Shown: piece by piece, positions 1 to 11,437 of the stretch
How positions within the stretch are numbered: the stretch's first letter is position 1
How the letters are laid out: each line of letters opens with the position of its first letter
Assembly (NCBI GenBank): GCA_038030265.1
Contig: CM075937.1
Location: forward strand, 26,516,198 to 26,580,197
Source: Corythucha ciliata
Taxonomy: Eukaryota > Arthropoda > Insecta > Hemiptera > Tingidae
DNA: 64,000 bases
Direction: 5' to 3'
Notes under the pieces: generated by a model
The model's database searches: none
The model's input: the letters and a program-made list of their open reading frames with translations, nothing else
What the model was told of the DNA's origin: nothing
Translations under genes and position numbers: made by a program

Positions 1-247
1 AATCTGCGGATGAAATTGAGAAGAACGATACACTCGGCCGAAAAAGCGCTAATTTGCGGGTAGAGTCCAAAAATCGCCCCTAACTAGAGATTGAGGCTAT
101 CATGAGGCCAGCAAAATGTCCAGATTCAAGAGTGTGCTGGCTAGGTGGAATGATGACTAAAATGTGAAATTACCCCCCTCCCCTCACCCTTCCAAGATTT
201 CAATCTGATCCCCCCCCCCAGGACAAATTCCTACCTACGCCACTGGT
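1..247 (-). repeat. Inverted copy of the 3.3-3.57 kb repeat arm
   Basis: Read on the minus strand this stretch matches 3325-3567 almost base for base: the CCAGTGGYGTAGGTA start, a G-run, GATCAGATTGAAATCT, the block about 'ccagcacactct', then the first units of the AATTAGCG array. The window therefore begins inside one copy of this element. The two copies face each other with about 3.1 kb between them. This is seen directly; whether both belong to one structure or are independent insertions is not decidable here. Confidence 0.8.
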
Positions 248-1725
248 CAAGTCACTCACTACTTGGAATAAAACACGAAACCGAAAAGTCGTATTCCAAG
301 GGGAATGCGAGACCCATCAGAGTTTGGTTCAACTATAGTTGTATTTTCTAATTGTGCACAATTAGAAAATGTCAATGGGCATGTCTATTTTACGATTTGG
401 TAGTAATAAAGCGATGAATTGCACTTGAATTAAATGAATTGACTCACCTCGTCTTTTCGACTTGCTCAAGTTGGTTTGTCGTATCGACATTTTTCAACAT
501 GAAAGTTGATGAAAGAAAAAACTGCAATCAACTTAAAAACAACGGTAATTACGCTTCACTTCTTCGGTTTTGAATTCAGCGTTCTAGGATTGAATGAAGA
601 ATCAAGCATCAAGCAAGCGTGTTTATGTTTACTGTTTACTAGTCACGGGAAGGTTTCTACGTTGCGTTGTGAGGAGGAGGCTACTATAAGTCTAGGGGAA
701 GCATACTTACAAGAAAATGGAGGACGGTTTTTTTTTTTGAGAGACTTGCAATGTGCAGCACGAAGAAATACAAAGTCGTTAACGTTAAATATTTATTCGC
801 AGTAGAAATAAGTACGATGTTTAACTGAATGATTATTAATGAAGATGAAGAACATTTGGTAGTGCGATGAAGTTGGTACTAGGCAACAATAATGGCAGAA
901 CACACATGGTCGTGAACGTGAGAGTCTGAGAGGTAACCGTTTTCCCCATCCCCACCGCAATTTGCAACGGAACGCGGGAACGCTACTAAACCAAGCCAAT
1001 TGAAATTTGAAATGGCTGGAGTGAGGATGGAGATGTGTGACGAAGAGGAAAACATGTTGTTATTCGGTGAAAGGTAATTACTCTATATTTCATTTAAATT
1101 ACCAATGGATTGTACATTGAAAAATAATGAGTCATATTAATAAATAATAGCACGACCTTATTCAACCATCAACTTTTTTGAACCAATGCTCATCAGTTCA
1201 TGAATGAAAATGATTTTTATTCAGGAATCGATGACCACGTGCTTTCAAAAATTGTAGCATAAGGTCGTGCCCTTTTTATTCATATGACTCAGGCCCGTAT
1301 TTATGAAGCTTCCTTGAGTGAAGGAACCATTGAGATCAGTTTTAATCACAATAAAAAAAAATGCTCTAATTAATTTCAAGGGTACCTTAACGCCAAGGGA
1401 CGTTAATAAATACGTGCATCGGAGCCATATGAAGAAGAAAAAAAATGCATGACCTAGTAATTCAATTACCATCATTTGTTTATGAATGTAAATGATGATC
1501 TTTACTAGTCCACGTGCCACGTGGCCACGTGTTTGAACAAATGCAAGCATGAGGTTATGCTCGTTTTTATTCAAACGGTGCATTGAATCTATGTATTGCA
1601 TGTCTTGACGATTTCAAGAACGGACGTTAACTACTACGTTCATGTTTCAAAATCTCACTAATGGCTCGCCCAATCTACGATATCATTTTTCATTGCCTGG
1701 ATTCTGATTTTTTTTTTTTATCAGA
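248..1725. other. Gene-free stretch upstream of the RG-rich gene
   Basis: AT-rich sequence with no supported gene. A short open frame of about 100 codons at 506-805 on the plus strand has no recognisable motif and no codon bias that I can see. Poly-T and poly-A tracts are scattered through it. The last bases (a T-run then ATCAG just before 1725) could be a splice acceptor in front of the next gene, so a 5' untranslated exon may lie here. Confidence 0.4.
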
Positions 1726-2552
1726 ATGGATGTCGCGGACGGCCCGCCGCCATCACCACAAGCTGCAGTGGCCCAGCAGCAGGAGGAGGACCCACCGCCA
1801 CCGCCTGCACCTGAAATGCAGGTGCAGGTAGGTGGGGTCCCCCCACGAGGGCTCCCGCCGGCCGTGTAAGTGTTTCTCAGGACATTTACTAAACCCCCGT
1901 CTACATAAGACGCATAAACGCTACCGCAGGACGCCTAAATAAAATAAACGACATATGGCTCGTATTATTATCTGTGCGTTGCCCTGGTTTATAGTTGTGC
2001 GAGTTCTGTAGCGTTCTGCGAAGGCGTCATTGCGTCTTAGCATCCCAAAACGCGTATGCATAGAGCTTGTGAACGGGGTCTTCATCGTTTCCCAGTTGAA
2101 AAGTAAACAATGTGGTAAAATATAAATAAATGTAAAACACGCTGCGCTAAGCGTTTTGCGCTGCTAGGGAAACCTGGCTTTATGTAGACATGGATTTAGA
2201 CAAACACATGAAGTTGCATTCATAAACATGTATACTGATTTCTTAATAATGTAACTTTTTTTTTTTTTTTTTTTTAGTCGTGGACGCGGTAGGCGCCGTC
2301 GGTGGGGCCGGGGGGCCGCCCGCCGAGGAGGTGGAGGAGGCCGCGGCGGGGACGGCGGCTCTCAGAAGGTGTCATTGAGTGGGGGGGTAATATGTGAGTA
2401 TTGTTGTTGTAATCGGTTTATAATAAGTAGTAATTAATTGTACATTATTTTTATTTCCACACAGATTCGTCTATCGTGGTGCGGTGTTCACCAACAATGT
2501 CAATTACAACACGTCCCATCAGCCACGACGACGAGGACGAGGAAGAATGTAA
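1726..2552 (+). CDS. Small Pro/Gln-rich and Arg-Gly-rich protein, three exons (predicted)
   Basis: Not a recognised family. Proposed exons are 1726-1865, 2278-2397 and 2465-2552, giving 115 residues. Exon 1 encodes an acidic, proline/glutamine-rich N-terminus starting MDVADGPPPSP and ends at a good donor (GT|GTAAGT). Exon 2 follows a 20-base T-run plus AG acceptor and encodes RGRGRRRRWGRG and a glycine run, an RGG/RG pattern typical of nucleic-acid-binding proteins. Exon 3 encodes FVYRGAVFTNNVNYN and ends RRRGRGRM before TAA. The frame is continuous across both junctions if the second donor is GA|GTATTG. A stronger donor at 2394 (GTGAGT) would give a different, acidic ending, so exon 3 is the weak part. 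The GC-rich exons contrast sharply with AT-rich surroundings. Function inferred only as possible RNA/DNA binding. Confidence 0.45.
1886..2193. mobile_element. MITE-like insertion in intron 1 (Harbinger-end related)
   Basis: The left end TAAACCCCCGTCTACATAAG and the inverted right end (TAAATCCATGTCTACATAAA on the minus strand) are imperfect terminal inverted repeats. GTCTACATAAGACGC is also found at the ends of the large Harbinger element at 46800 and 55534, and both share GC-rich 'acgc' words next to the ends. I infer a short non-autonomous relative of that family. No clear 3-bp target duplication is visible, so the ends are approximate. Confidence 0.45.
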
Positions 2553-2959
2553 AAATAGGAATTTGTCATGTCTTACTATACTTATTTCATAATATTAAAG
2601 TTTTTCTTTTAATTTTAGTTTTTCTTTTTCTTTTTCTATTAATTTTTAAAGTTAATTTTTAAAGTTTTTTAAAGGTGATAAAAAATTAAAAAATATAAAA
2701 AAAATTACTTGTAGGTTACAAGTTTTTTTTATGTGTTTTTTTTAAAGCTAATTATGAACATCACCCTAACCTTTTCTTTTCCCCCATTTTCCTTTCCAAG
2801 GGTGTTAGTCGGATAGAGTGCATTTCTCTACTGCGAATTTCGAATTCGTATTCGAATCGGAAATTGGCATCAACAAGTAGAGTCATTAAGTGCACTAATT
2901 TCGTCGAATAACAGCTAAACACGCCGAAATTTGCAGTAGTGAAATGCACCCTTCCCGAC
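2553..2959. other. AT-rich 3' flank of the RG-rich gene
   Basis: No gene. Contains T-rich strings (TTTTTCTTTTTC type), AATATTAAAG, and a small hairpin near 2698-2733 where CTTGTA and TACAAG are flanked by an A-run and a T-run. This hairpin could sit near the transcript end, but eukaryotic termination does not require it, so no function is claimed. Confidence 0.3.
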
Positions 2960-3130
2960 AGCCAGGGCTGGGCAGTAATTAAATTAAATGTAATTGAATT
3001 ACGTAATTCAATTACAATTACTAATTGGTAATTTGTAATTGATAACAACACGCCATTGTAATTGGTAATTTGTAATTAAAAGCACTTTTTCGAAGTAATT
3101 TGTAATTAACAATTACCAATTACATTTCCA
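2960..3130. repeat. GTAATTTGTAATT-rich repeat, shared with 6010-6100
   Basis: Begins GGGCTGGGCAGTAATTA and runs through many copies of TAATTAC / GTAATTTGTAATT. The stretch at 6010-6100 ends in the inverse (GTAATTTGCCCACCCCTG). Such TAATTAC-rich ends are common in short insect MITEs. Either this was one element split by what lies between, or two separate copies. Confidence 0.5.
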
Positions 3131-3324
3131 TCTTCAGAGTCAATACTACTTCGAAAACTCAGCGGGTACTATTTCGCGCCTTGGAGCTTTTGGAGGAGTT
3201 TTTGCATGAAATTCTCTGAAAAATAAGAGTTTCAAAGCAATTATGACACGAGCGATATCCTCGAGCTTAGCGTTGCCAGTTTGAAATTTGAGAAAAACGG
3301 TACAAAAGTATCAAACCCAAAACC

Positions 3325-5492
3325 AGTGGTGTAGGTAAGAATTTGTCCGGGGGGGGGGGATCAGATTGAAATCTCGTAAGGGTGAGGGGAGGGGGAAATT
3401 TCACATTTTAGTAATTCCACCCAGCCAGCACACTCTCTGGACATCTTGCTGGCCTCATCATAGCCTCTATCTCTCAGTTAAGGGCGATTTTTGGACTATA
3501 CCCGCAAATTAGCGATTTTCTCAATTTTGGCCGAGTGTATCGTTCTTCTCAATTTCAGCCGCAGATTAGCGGTTTTGCCCCACCCCCTCCCATAGCCATG
3601 AATTTGCGCATTTTCTCAACTTTAGCAGCAAAGTATCGTTTTTATCCCGTGAGCGATGTTTCTTAATTACCCACGAGTATTGGCGTTTTCATCAATTTTT
3701 AGCAGCACATTACCGAATTTTTAAATTTTTTACCAGGGGATTAGCACTTTTCTCAGTTTCAGCTGGAAATTTACGTTTTTCTTAATTGTTTTCCTCAATA
3801 TTAGCCGCAAAATAGGGGGACTTTTCACGAATTAGGATTTTGTTGGTTCACCATACGCAATGCATGAGCGATTTTTCTCAGTTTACTCGCGAATTAGCGG
3901 TTTCTTCACCTACCGCCACAAATTGGAGTTTTTTTTCAATTTCAGCCTGAAAAGTTGCTTTCAGAATCCGCAAATGGGCGTGTATTCAGTTTTTGGTGCA
4001 AATAAGAAGTTTTCTCAAGTTCAACCGCGAATTAGCGATTTTTTAAAATGGTAGCGGCGACGCGTCGTAGCGTTTCAAACCTGTGAATTAGCGATTTTTC
4101 TCAATTTTAGCTGTAAATTGGCGATTTCTTCCAATTTAGCCTCGAATTAGCAATTTGCTTAATTTTTAGGCTTAAAATTGACCTTTCTCTTAATTTTGAC
4201 CAGGCTGATTATTTTATTTTCAGAATATTACCCGCAAACTAGCGGTTTTTCACGTTTTATCACCGCATTAGCAATTTTATATAACTTTTATAGGTTTAGA
4301 TTATTGCTTCTTTTCAGTTCCAGCCGTGAATTAGCGTATTTTTTAACATTGTACTATAGCCATGCATGAATTTGTCATTTTTCTGAATTTTAGCCACAAA
4401 AAGGCCTTCAGAAGGTGCGAGTTTAAATTATAAATGTAAATTTTTTTTTCAAACCAAAAAATTTACATCTATCCATTCATTTCTGTCAAAAAATCATCAT
4501 TTTTAAATTATAAATTTTACGACACTTAATTCGAGAATTAGTAATGTTTCACAATTTTTTGCTGCGAGTTTTCGCTTTTTATAAATTTTAGCAGCGTGGT
4601 AGCGTCTCCAACCCGTGCATTACCTACCAAGTTTTGTCAATCTTTGCCAAGAATTGGCGTTTGACTAAATTTAAGCTGCAAATTAGCAATTTTTCCATTT
4701 TAAACTGAGAATTAGCACTTTTCCCAATTTGAACTGAAAATTAAGTTTTTCTTAATTTTAGCCGCGCTAATTGGTGATTTTTTCAATTTTTGCCGCGAAT
4801 TAGAGATTTTCTCCATTTTGTATCCTCGAATTAACGTTTTCCATAACTTTATATCTGCAAATTGCAAAATAGCGATTGTTCCCAATTTCAGCTGCGAAAT
4901 ATCGTTTTGTGCTAATTTTGCGGCCATTCAGCATCCTAGTCCTTTTTCCATACGCGAATGGGCGATTGTACGCCATTTCAGTTGTGAATTTGCCATTTTT
5001 GTCCAATTTTAACCTGAAAGCGTCTTTTATTTGTCAACATTATAGCGTGTTTTCTCAATTTTAACCGCGGGGTTTGCCCAAGTACAACGCTTTTGCGTTG
5101 ATTTCCACAATTTATTCGTAGAATGGCCTCCATGTACCGCGAATCAGCGATTTTTTTCTTAATTTTAGTCTGGAAGTTGCATCGCGAGACCACGAATCAG
5201 TGCTTTTTAGCAGTTATAGCCACGAATATTACAGATTTTTGTCTGTTAGACGGGTCCCTGGGTAGACTACTGCGTTGGGTCTGAAGTCCAAGGATAAAGC
5301 TGGACGTACTCGGACCTTTTAGGGCTGCTTCAAGTCCAGAAAATCTGCTAAATCTAACTTCAACGTGAAACGCTCATGGAGATTTTATGGGGCTCTTCGT
5401 TATGGTACTGGTGCTCATTCGTTCATATACACCCGGCTCTGGGGGGGGGGGGTCTATCCGCCATATTCCCCCCGTACCTACACCCCTGCCAC
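3325..5492. repeat. Element with degenerate ~30-45 bp tandem array (AATTAGCG units)
   Basis: Left end CCAGTGGTGTAGGTAAGAAT plus an 11-G run; right end near 5455-5492 has the inverse, TACCTACACCCCTGCC, preceded by a 12-G run. Between them, from about 3480 to 5240, dozens of degenerate units repeat a theme of 'AATTAGCGATTTT', 'TCTCAATTTTAG' and 'CCGCGAATTAG'. Spacing is irregular (roughly 30-45 bp) and units are strongly diverged. No open frame of note. Best reading: an old tandem array inside a terminal-repeat element. It is not CRISPR because there are no conserved repeats with unique spacers. Confidence 0.6.
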
Positions 5493-6009
5493 AAACACAA
5501 AAAGCTCGAGCCACAGAAAGCTGACTCCTCAAAAAGTTCGAACCACAAGAAACTCCAATCCAAATAGCTCTCTCCAATCCAAATAGCTCTAACCACAAAA
5601 TTCTCAAAGCACAAAAATCTCGAACCACATAAAGCTGTCATTGCTCTCTGAGAGTTAGGTATCGCATGCACTATTTCAAAGAAATACATAAAGAATCCGG
5701 GACATATTGCGTCCCAGGACGTCCTTGGCTGGGACGCCGGACAATATTAGCCAAATTAGCAAACTTTGACAATCCGGGATTCCCCGTGACAGTTCGCAGG
5801 CCGGGATGTGGGGCACAAATAGCCAAATTAGCAAATTTGACCCCGGACATTTCGCAACCCTACTCATGCGACGCGCTTGGCATCTTGGGGCTATGCTGTT
5901 CCTGCTTCCGATCTCAAAGATCTGTTCTGACGTTCGATTGTTGGCTGGACGCACTAAAAAAAATGACAGTGAACAAGAGCAAGACGCTTGCGTGTTCCAC
6001 AAATCCAGC
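5493..6009. other. Gene-free stretch with small internal repeats
   Basis: 5500-5640 has loose repeats of 'aaagctcgaaccacaa' and a duplicated 'ccaatccaaatagctct'. At 5744-5850 two segments both contain TAGCCAAATTAGCAAA followed by 'tttgac' and a 'ccggga/ccggac' word. Open frames on both strands across 5666-6033 overlap each other and show no motif. No gene is supported. Confidence 0.35.
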
Positions 6010-6100
6010 TCTTGGGTAATTGGTAATTTGTAATTAATCCTCTTTTTTGGAAGTAATTTGTAATCAATTACTCAAAAAGCTGTAATTTGCCCACCCCTGC
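6010..6100. repeat. GTAATTTGTAATT repeat, second block
   Basis: Contains GGTAATTTGTAATTAAT and ends GTAATTTGCCCACCCCTGCC, the inverse of the start of the 2960-3130 block. See that entry for the two possible readings. Confidence 0.45.
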
Positions 6101-6384
6101 CTACAGCCAGCTGCCGGAGCGAGTTTTTGATATTTTTGTAGGAGTGCGCATTCCATTCGGTTAGAAGGAAAACTTTGGATAAGGCTTTGAAGAGTTTTAG
6201 CATGTTATGAATCACAAAGCTCGTTCAAATTAGGTTGGTCAAAACAAGCGATTTTTAAGAGAAAAGTCTTTTTTTTTTTTCAAGAAATGGCCTTTCTACC
6301 GAAAACTCGCTATAAGAATAAATAGAAACGGATAAAAAAGGAATAAAAAAAAACGTTCAGGAGTAATTTCAAAAAGGACAAATT

Positions 6385-6783
6385 GAAGAAGTTTTTCCTA
6401 CCCATGGGATTCGATACGCTCAGATTTAGTGTAGAGAAGTGGGGGTTGAATTATTTGAAAAATTAGAGATCCACGATTTGCAAAACTTTGAGCAGCTCTC
6501 AAGCCCACGGAAAATAGTTGTAATTTATCGAAAATGGCTAATCTTAACAGAAAAAAGTGTGCTCTTTCCAAATTCATCGTCAAAAGTTGCAAACGTCATC
6601 TGTAAACCGATCTATTCGCATTTAGTTTAGAAAAGTGATGCAAGCCTCAAAAAACGTTAGAAAAAGCATATCTCGTAGGATTTTGATTTCCGGTACATGG
6701 TTTATAGGGTGTTTTCGATCGCAAATGAGGCCTATTTTCACCGATTATTTTTTGTCACTCTTATCCTGATTCACCCTGTATAG
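6385..6783. mobile_element. MITE-like repeat with ACCCTGTATAG end, related to 49148-49390
   Basis: The right end reads ATTCACCCTGTATAG, a terminal pattern frequently seen in arthropod non-autonomous DNA transposons. The inner part (6580-6650, 'catcgtcaaaagttgcaaa' and 'gtgatgcaagcct') is matched in inverse orientation at 49290-49370, showing a dispersed family. The left end is not defined. No coding capacity. Confidence 0.45.
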
Positions 6784-7129
6784 TGCTCTGAAATGAAGAA
6801 GAGACGCATTGGAAATTTGAAAAATAAAACTATTATATTTGTTAAAATAGCGGTGCGTGTAAAGAAAAATACGTACAAGTTGATATGGGAGCGATTTGTA
6901 ACTTAATTCAACTTAGGAACTAAACTTAAACGCGGGCTTTGTCCGGCTCGTATGACCGTAGTAGTTGTAGAATCGAAGAAATATTGATGGCAAGTTCAAA
7001 ATAAAAGGGAAGCATTCTCGGAAGTTTCCGAAGGGCTAGGTGCACAGGTTGTTTGATGCGAAGCGTTGAATGTTGCGAGATGTTCAATGAAGAATGTGCT
7101 ATGAAAAACAAAAAAATTGATTTGAATAA
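6784..7129. other. Gene-free stretch
   Basis: AT-rich, short unsupported open frames only (for example minus strand 6926-7111). Nothing recognisable. Confidence 0.3.
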
Positions 7130-7860
7130 TTTTTAGGGGTAGTTCAGATGAATTTATTTAAAGTTTAATCGGATGGATAATTTTTCAGCTATAGACAGAA
7201 ATGTGACAAAAAAAGTTTTCTTGCAGCAAATTTCAAATTGTTCAACATAATATAATCAGGTTTCAGATCGTTTTTTATTTTAAAAAATGGACTATTAGTT
7301 CCCGAGTTACTGGCAAAAATGTGCATAAAAACGCGGTATTTGGGCCGCCTTTTTTCGCTTTTTATTGTCGCATAACTGATATCACTGAATTTTCCTGTAG
7401 ATTTCAAGGCTTTTCACTTATGAAAAATTCAATTCTAAACCACTTTGATTTCATGAAATTTTTCGATTGGAGCAGCCGTTTTAAAGTTGCTACTGCCTTA
7501 GTAATTTTTATTAATTTTACCAAAAGTGGTTATAAATTACCATTTAAAAAAAATCAATCCCGGTGAATTGTGGGTCAATTGTAACAAAATAAAAAATGAA
7601 TCGACGCAGAATTCAATGCTTTTCAAAAAATGAGGGCAACATTTTCCGCAGAATACGTCATCGAGGAGTTATAAGCAAAAAACTCAAAAAAGTGCTAAAA
7701 ATTGACAGTTTTTCGCAATTATTTCAAAACGCACAAGGAAATTTAGTTGGATCTCTTCAGATTCGTGTTCCTCACCCCAAAAAACATGGAATGATGTGAA
7801 CAAATCGAAGACGAGATTTTTGTCCACGTGGAAATACCGTTTGACTGGACTAAGTATATT
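7130..7860 (+). repeat. Dispersed ~700-bp repeat, copy 1
   Basis: From the 'ggatggataatttttcagc' region through 'ccacgtggaaataccgtttgac' this sequence is repeated in inverse orientation at 13437-14180 and, in part, in direct orientation at 14570-14850. Shared words include 'gcagcaaatttcaaatt', 'aatcgacgcagaattcaatg' and 'aacgcacaaggaaattt'. Identity looks moderate (substitutions every few to ten bases). Short open frames within it are not conserved between copies, so it is treated as non-coding. Confidence 0.7.
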
Positions 7861-9090
7861 GTTATTTGTTACCTTTCTTTTGGACAATGTGGATCAATTG
7901 TGATAAGACATGTTGGCTCAGCAATGTCGTAGCTCGCTCCTTATTTATATATCTGTAAATGCTGTTAGTTTTCGGTTTGAAGGGGGGGGGAGCAGAGTTG
8001 AATGGGGAACTTGCATGAATGTCCGATTTGGGAGAAAATTATACCGGTGAATTGGCACATGGATAGAAGGATATCAACGGTAGTTGCAGCCCAATTGGTG
8101 CATTTGGTGATTTTTAAATGAATTTCAAAGTTCTTCAAGAGGGGATAGACGGTACGAGGGAAAATGACGTAAATCCCCACTTCTGAAGCATGTGATTAGG
8201 GCTCTCTAAAAATGTTTGTTTACAAATAACAAGAAAAATTGGCCCCTAAAAATGTGTCGCACGTCCCTCTTCCTCACACCATCCATTTCATTAAATAGGC
8301 TTCGACGTTATGAAATCCCCACTCAAAATTTTTAGAAATTCGTTCTAAAAAATTCCTTGATTGATTTCAATGTTTAATGTGAGCAATAGCATTGTGGAAG
8401 AGCCCTCTTCAAAAAACACCAGTGCTTGAAAAATTTGCAAGTTCCCCATTGCCGAATTTTATTATTGATACTGAAATAAAAGAAATAGATTAACACATCC
8501 TAGGCACGGTAACCACTCATACGAGTTACAATGCCTTTGTCATGTCATCTACACAGTTTACCGTCAAGAAGTCAGAATATTATTGCGGCGAGTTGCACGC
8601 AATATTATACTGGTTCTCCGAGTAAAAAGTGCGAAAGCCAGGATATTCGGACACGCTAGGCGGTCTTTGAAGGAAATGTGTGAAGCACTTTGAACAAACC
8701 TCAACTGGGAGCACGACATTTATGGTCGATTCCGAATGGTCGCATATAGCAAACCATCGTTCACGAACATGGAAGATCCTTAGGATATTTATTCACTGTA
8801 TGGTCAACGTTTAAGAAAAAAAATATACATAGGTATCCCATATCCTTCTACCTGGGATACTCGTGTTATGAGCTAAGCGCACGGGATGTGTGACGTGCGA
8901 AGCTAACTGTGATTAATTTTCGGAAAATGAGATATCGACACTTGTCAACCAATTATTGTAAATGTGCCCATAAACTTTTTTACGCCACTATCAGACTCGA
9001 CGTATGACGGATTGAGTAATGTAAATTTATCAGAAAATCATCTGAAAAAAAAAATTATAATAATAAAAAATAAAAATGTTAACTTGTGAC
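7861..9090. other. Gene-free stretch
   Basis: AT-rich with no supported gene. A 9-G run is at 7982-7990. The region 8470-8640 has no recognisable protein match. A run of A with ATAATAATAAAAAATAAA just before 9076 could provide poly(A) signals for the minus-strand Crypton gene that ends at 9101. Confidence 0.3.
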
Positions 9091-9100
9091 AGTTTATGCT

Positions 9101-11095
9101 TCATGTCTTCTTTTTGGCATCATTCTTTTTATTTTGATTATTAATCCATGCCTTCATTTGCATCGGTGTCCTACCACTCAAGTGCCTATAAGTTCTTATC
9201 ACTTTAGCGCATTCAGACAACGAAGGCATTGTCTTCTGTTGGAGGTGGATACCAAAAACTTTCCTCACAGTTTTCCTCTCCGGTGTTGTCCAAGTCCTTC
9301 TGATAATTTTGTTCTCAGGGGTAGAATCATCGTTGTCATCGCTGAAAACTTTTCTTTTCACGCCTCTGGCTCTTTTAATAGGAGGTGACTTTACTTCACT
9401 TGATGGATTATCAGTTTCCGAAGAACTAACAGAATCTCTCGTCGGTGTAACAAACTCAAATGGTTGCACCGTCGATGGTCCAGCCACGGGTTCTTCCACC
9501 TCGAACGCTGCGGCGTGCGGCGATTCTTCGTATTGCACTTCTACTAAGTCACGGGCTTGTTCCTCAATGTCATCTTCTTCCTCAACCTCTATTTCAACGT
9601 TCAAATCAGTCGCGTTGATTTCTTGTAGACGTTTTTGGCGATGTTGATGGATCGTTCCCTGACTCATGAGAAGAAGAAGTCGAGACACGTGCGCTACATT
9701 CTCTATTGTTCCATACCTGTAAAAGTTTCTTTCTGTATCTTTGTCGTGACCCAAAAAGTCTTCCACAGATCTCATCTCCGTCTCCGATAAAGAAAGAGTC
9801 TGGCTTATGGTCGCCATATGCTTCCTTAAATTAGTGCTGCCGAATAGCTCAGGGTTCTCGGCATCGGCCTTTGAGGCATATAACTTTAGCAGTCCTGAAC
9901 CCCTGTACCACCCGCAAACTCCTTGGGCGAAGATGAACTTATTCGACTCAGGAATACCCGCTTTCTGGCGATTAGCAAGAATAACTGCTATTGCTTACTC
10001 TTGTTGTGGCGTCATCATCATGGGAACACCTCGTGATAGCTTACCTCTAACTTCCATTGTCGTGAATTTTTTGGCTAGATACCTATCAGTTTCGTCCATT
10101 GTCCGGTATATTTCGTCTGTCTCCTGTATTTTTCCTCTCCTTAGGAAATCGGTTATGAGCAGACGTTCTGCTTCTCCCACTCGTTTTCGGTTGAACAGAA
10201 GAATCTTTGACAGAGTTACTTTGTTCAAATCCTTGAACATAGTCACACTAAATTCACGCCTGAGTGATGTGACCAGATGGGCGATTTGCAGGTCCAAGTA
10301 TGTGTTTACCTTTTGGATGTCACTAGTAAGAGGCAGAAGTTTTGGTTTCCCCCGTTTCTTCTTCTCTAAGCACTTCCCTGCCTTGTATCCTAATAAAGAC
10401 TGGAATTCTATTCTATGAAGCTCGAGAAATTGGTTCAGTTCATTGCCTAAATCAGTTTCATTATTTTTCATCGCCCATGCCTTCATGTACTTGATACATG
10501 AAGTCAGCGTGAAACCTATGAATTTCGCGAGAGAAGGGATTTCAAAATTACCCTTTCCGTCGTACTTGGTAATTTGTTTGACCACGTCCATCATCATGTC
10601 GTACTTGGTGCAGTTAGTTATTAAGTGCAACAAGCTTTGCACAGTAGGATCCACAATTTGTACAGCCATCAAGAGCCTCGCCATTACTTTGACTTTCTTG
10701 CTAACAAGCCATGAACATTGATCGTGATGTTCGTGCTGTTTGTGAAGGTAATTGCCGAATCTAATGAGGCAAGTATCTTTCATGATAGCTGAAAATCTAT
10801 CGTCTTTCCTCATGAGTTTCAAAATTTGTTTAAAACCCTCGCTCGGCTGTTCTGACTCGCGAGTCGCTGCTTCGATTTCCAAAAGACGTCCTTCTTTTCT
10901 TACTTGTTGACTCGGTACTTCAGCACAGCATTTCCTAGCGTGCGCGTAAAGCGTCCGCGATGAATAAGACCCGCTGCAACCTGGGCATACGGCTAGTTTG
11001 GTCGTTCCTCGGCGCCTCTGAACGATTGCAGTCTCACCTTCATTTATTTCTTCAATTGTCACTTTTTTTTTTTTTTTTTTTTTTTTCATTTTCAT
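9101..11095 (-). pseudogene. Crypton-like tyrosine recombinase, one in-frame stop
   Basis: One minus-strand frame of 665 codons interrupted only by TAA at 9995-9997. N-terminus has a Cys/His finger (CPGC ... HARKCC), followed by a helical region and LPLTSDIQKVNTYLD. The catalytic fold shows the box-I arginine in FNRKRVGE, then RGVPMMMTPQQ, the stop, and LRKHMATISQ, FLGHDKDTERNFYRY with the likely nucleophile tyrosine. An acidic then basic tail follows. This order is that of Crypton-type recombinases of animal genomes, which move DNA by strand exchange through a phosphotyrosine link. The first residues (MKMKKKK) are encoded by a 22-base A-run at 11063-11086, where replication slippage could change the frame; the true start may be upstream or downstream. 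Little other decay suggests recent loss, or recoding. Confidence 0.8.
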
Positions 11096-11437
11096 TCATG
11101 ATTTTAACATTGTTGAAATTGAACCAATGCCCCTTCCCCTCAGTGGTGTTCGTTCAGGTTGCTTTTTCAAATTTTTAAAATCATCCATGTGTTGCCCGAT
11201 AGTCCAATAAAATAGTAATTTGGACTAAACATCAAATATGTCAAAATCTGTGGTTTTCCACCAAAATATTTGCTGGGACAACTATTGGCAGCCAGAAAAC
11301 AACGAAATGTTTGGGTAATTTACTGTTTTTTTCCCCGATATATCTCAGAAACTATCAATTTCTTCGCCAAATAATTTTTTAAGAGCATTAAAATTCCTAA
11401 AAGTTTTTTGGTCGGGGCACACGTTTGCGTAGTTCAA
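11096..11437. other. Upstream flank of the Crypton gene
   Basis: About 340 bases without a gene. It may hold the Crypton promoter (reading minus strand) but no TATA-like or initiator motif stands out. No terminal inverted repeats are seen around the Crypton, as expected for this class. Confidence 0.3.

Noticed and set aside
506..805. 99-codon open frame on plus
   Set aside because: No motif, no splice context, typical length for chance in this composition.
3480..5240. CRISPR-like look of the short repeated units
   Set aside because: Units are diverged throughout, spacing is irregular, no constant repeat with unique spacers, and the genome is eukaryotic.
9309..10418. Plus-strand open frames of 112 and 203 codons
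   Set aside because: They are antisense to the recognisable Crypton recombinase frame and have no motif of their own.
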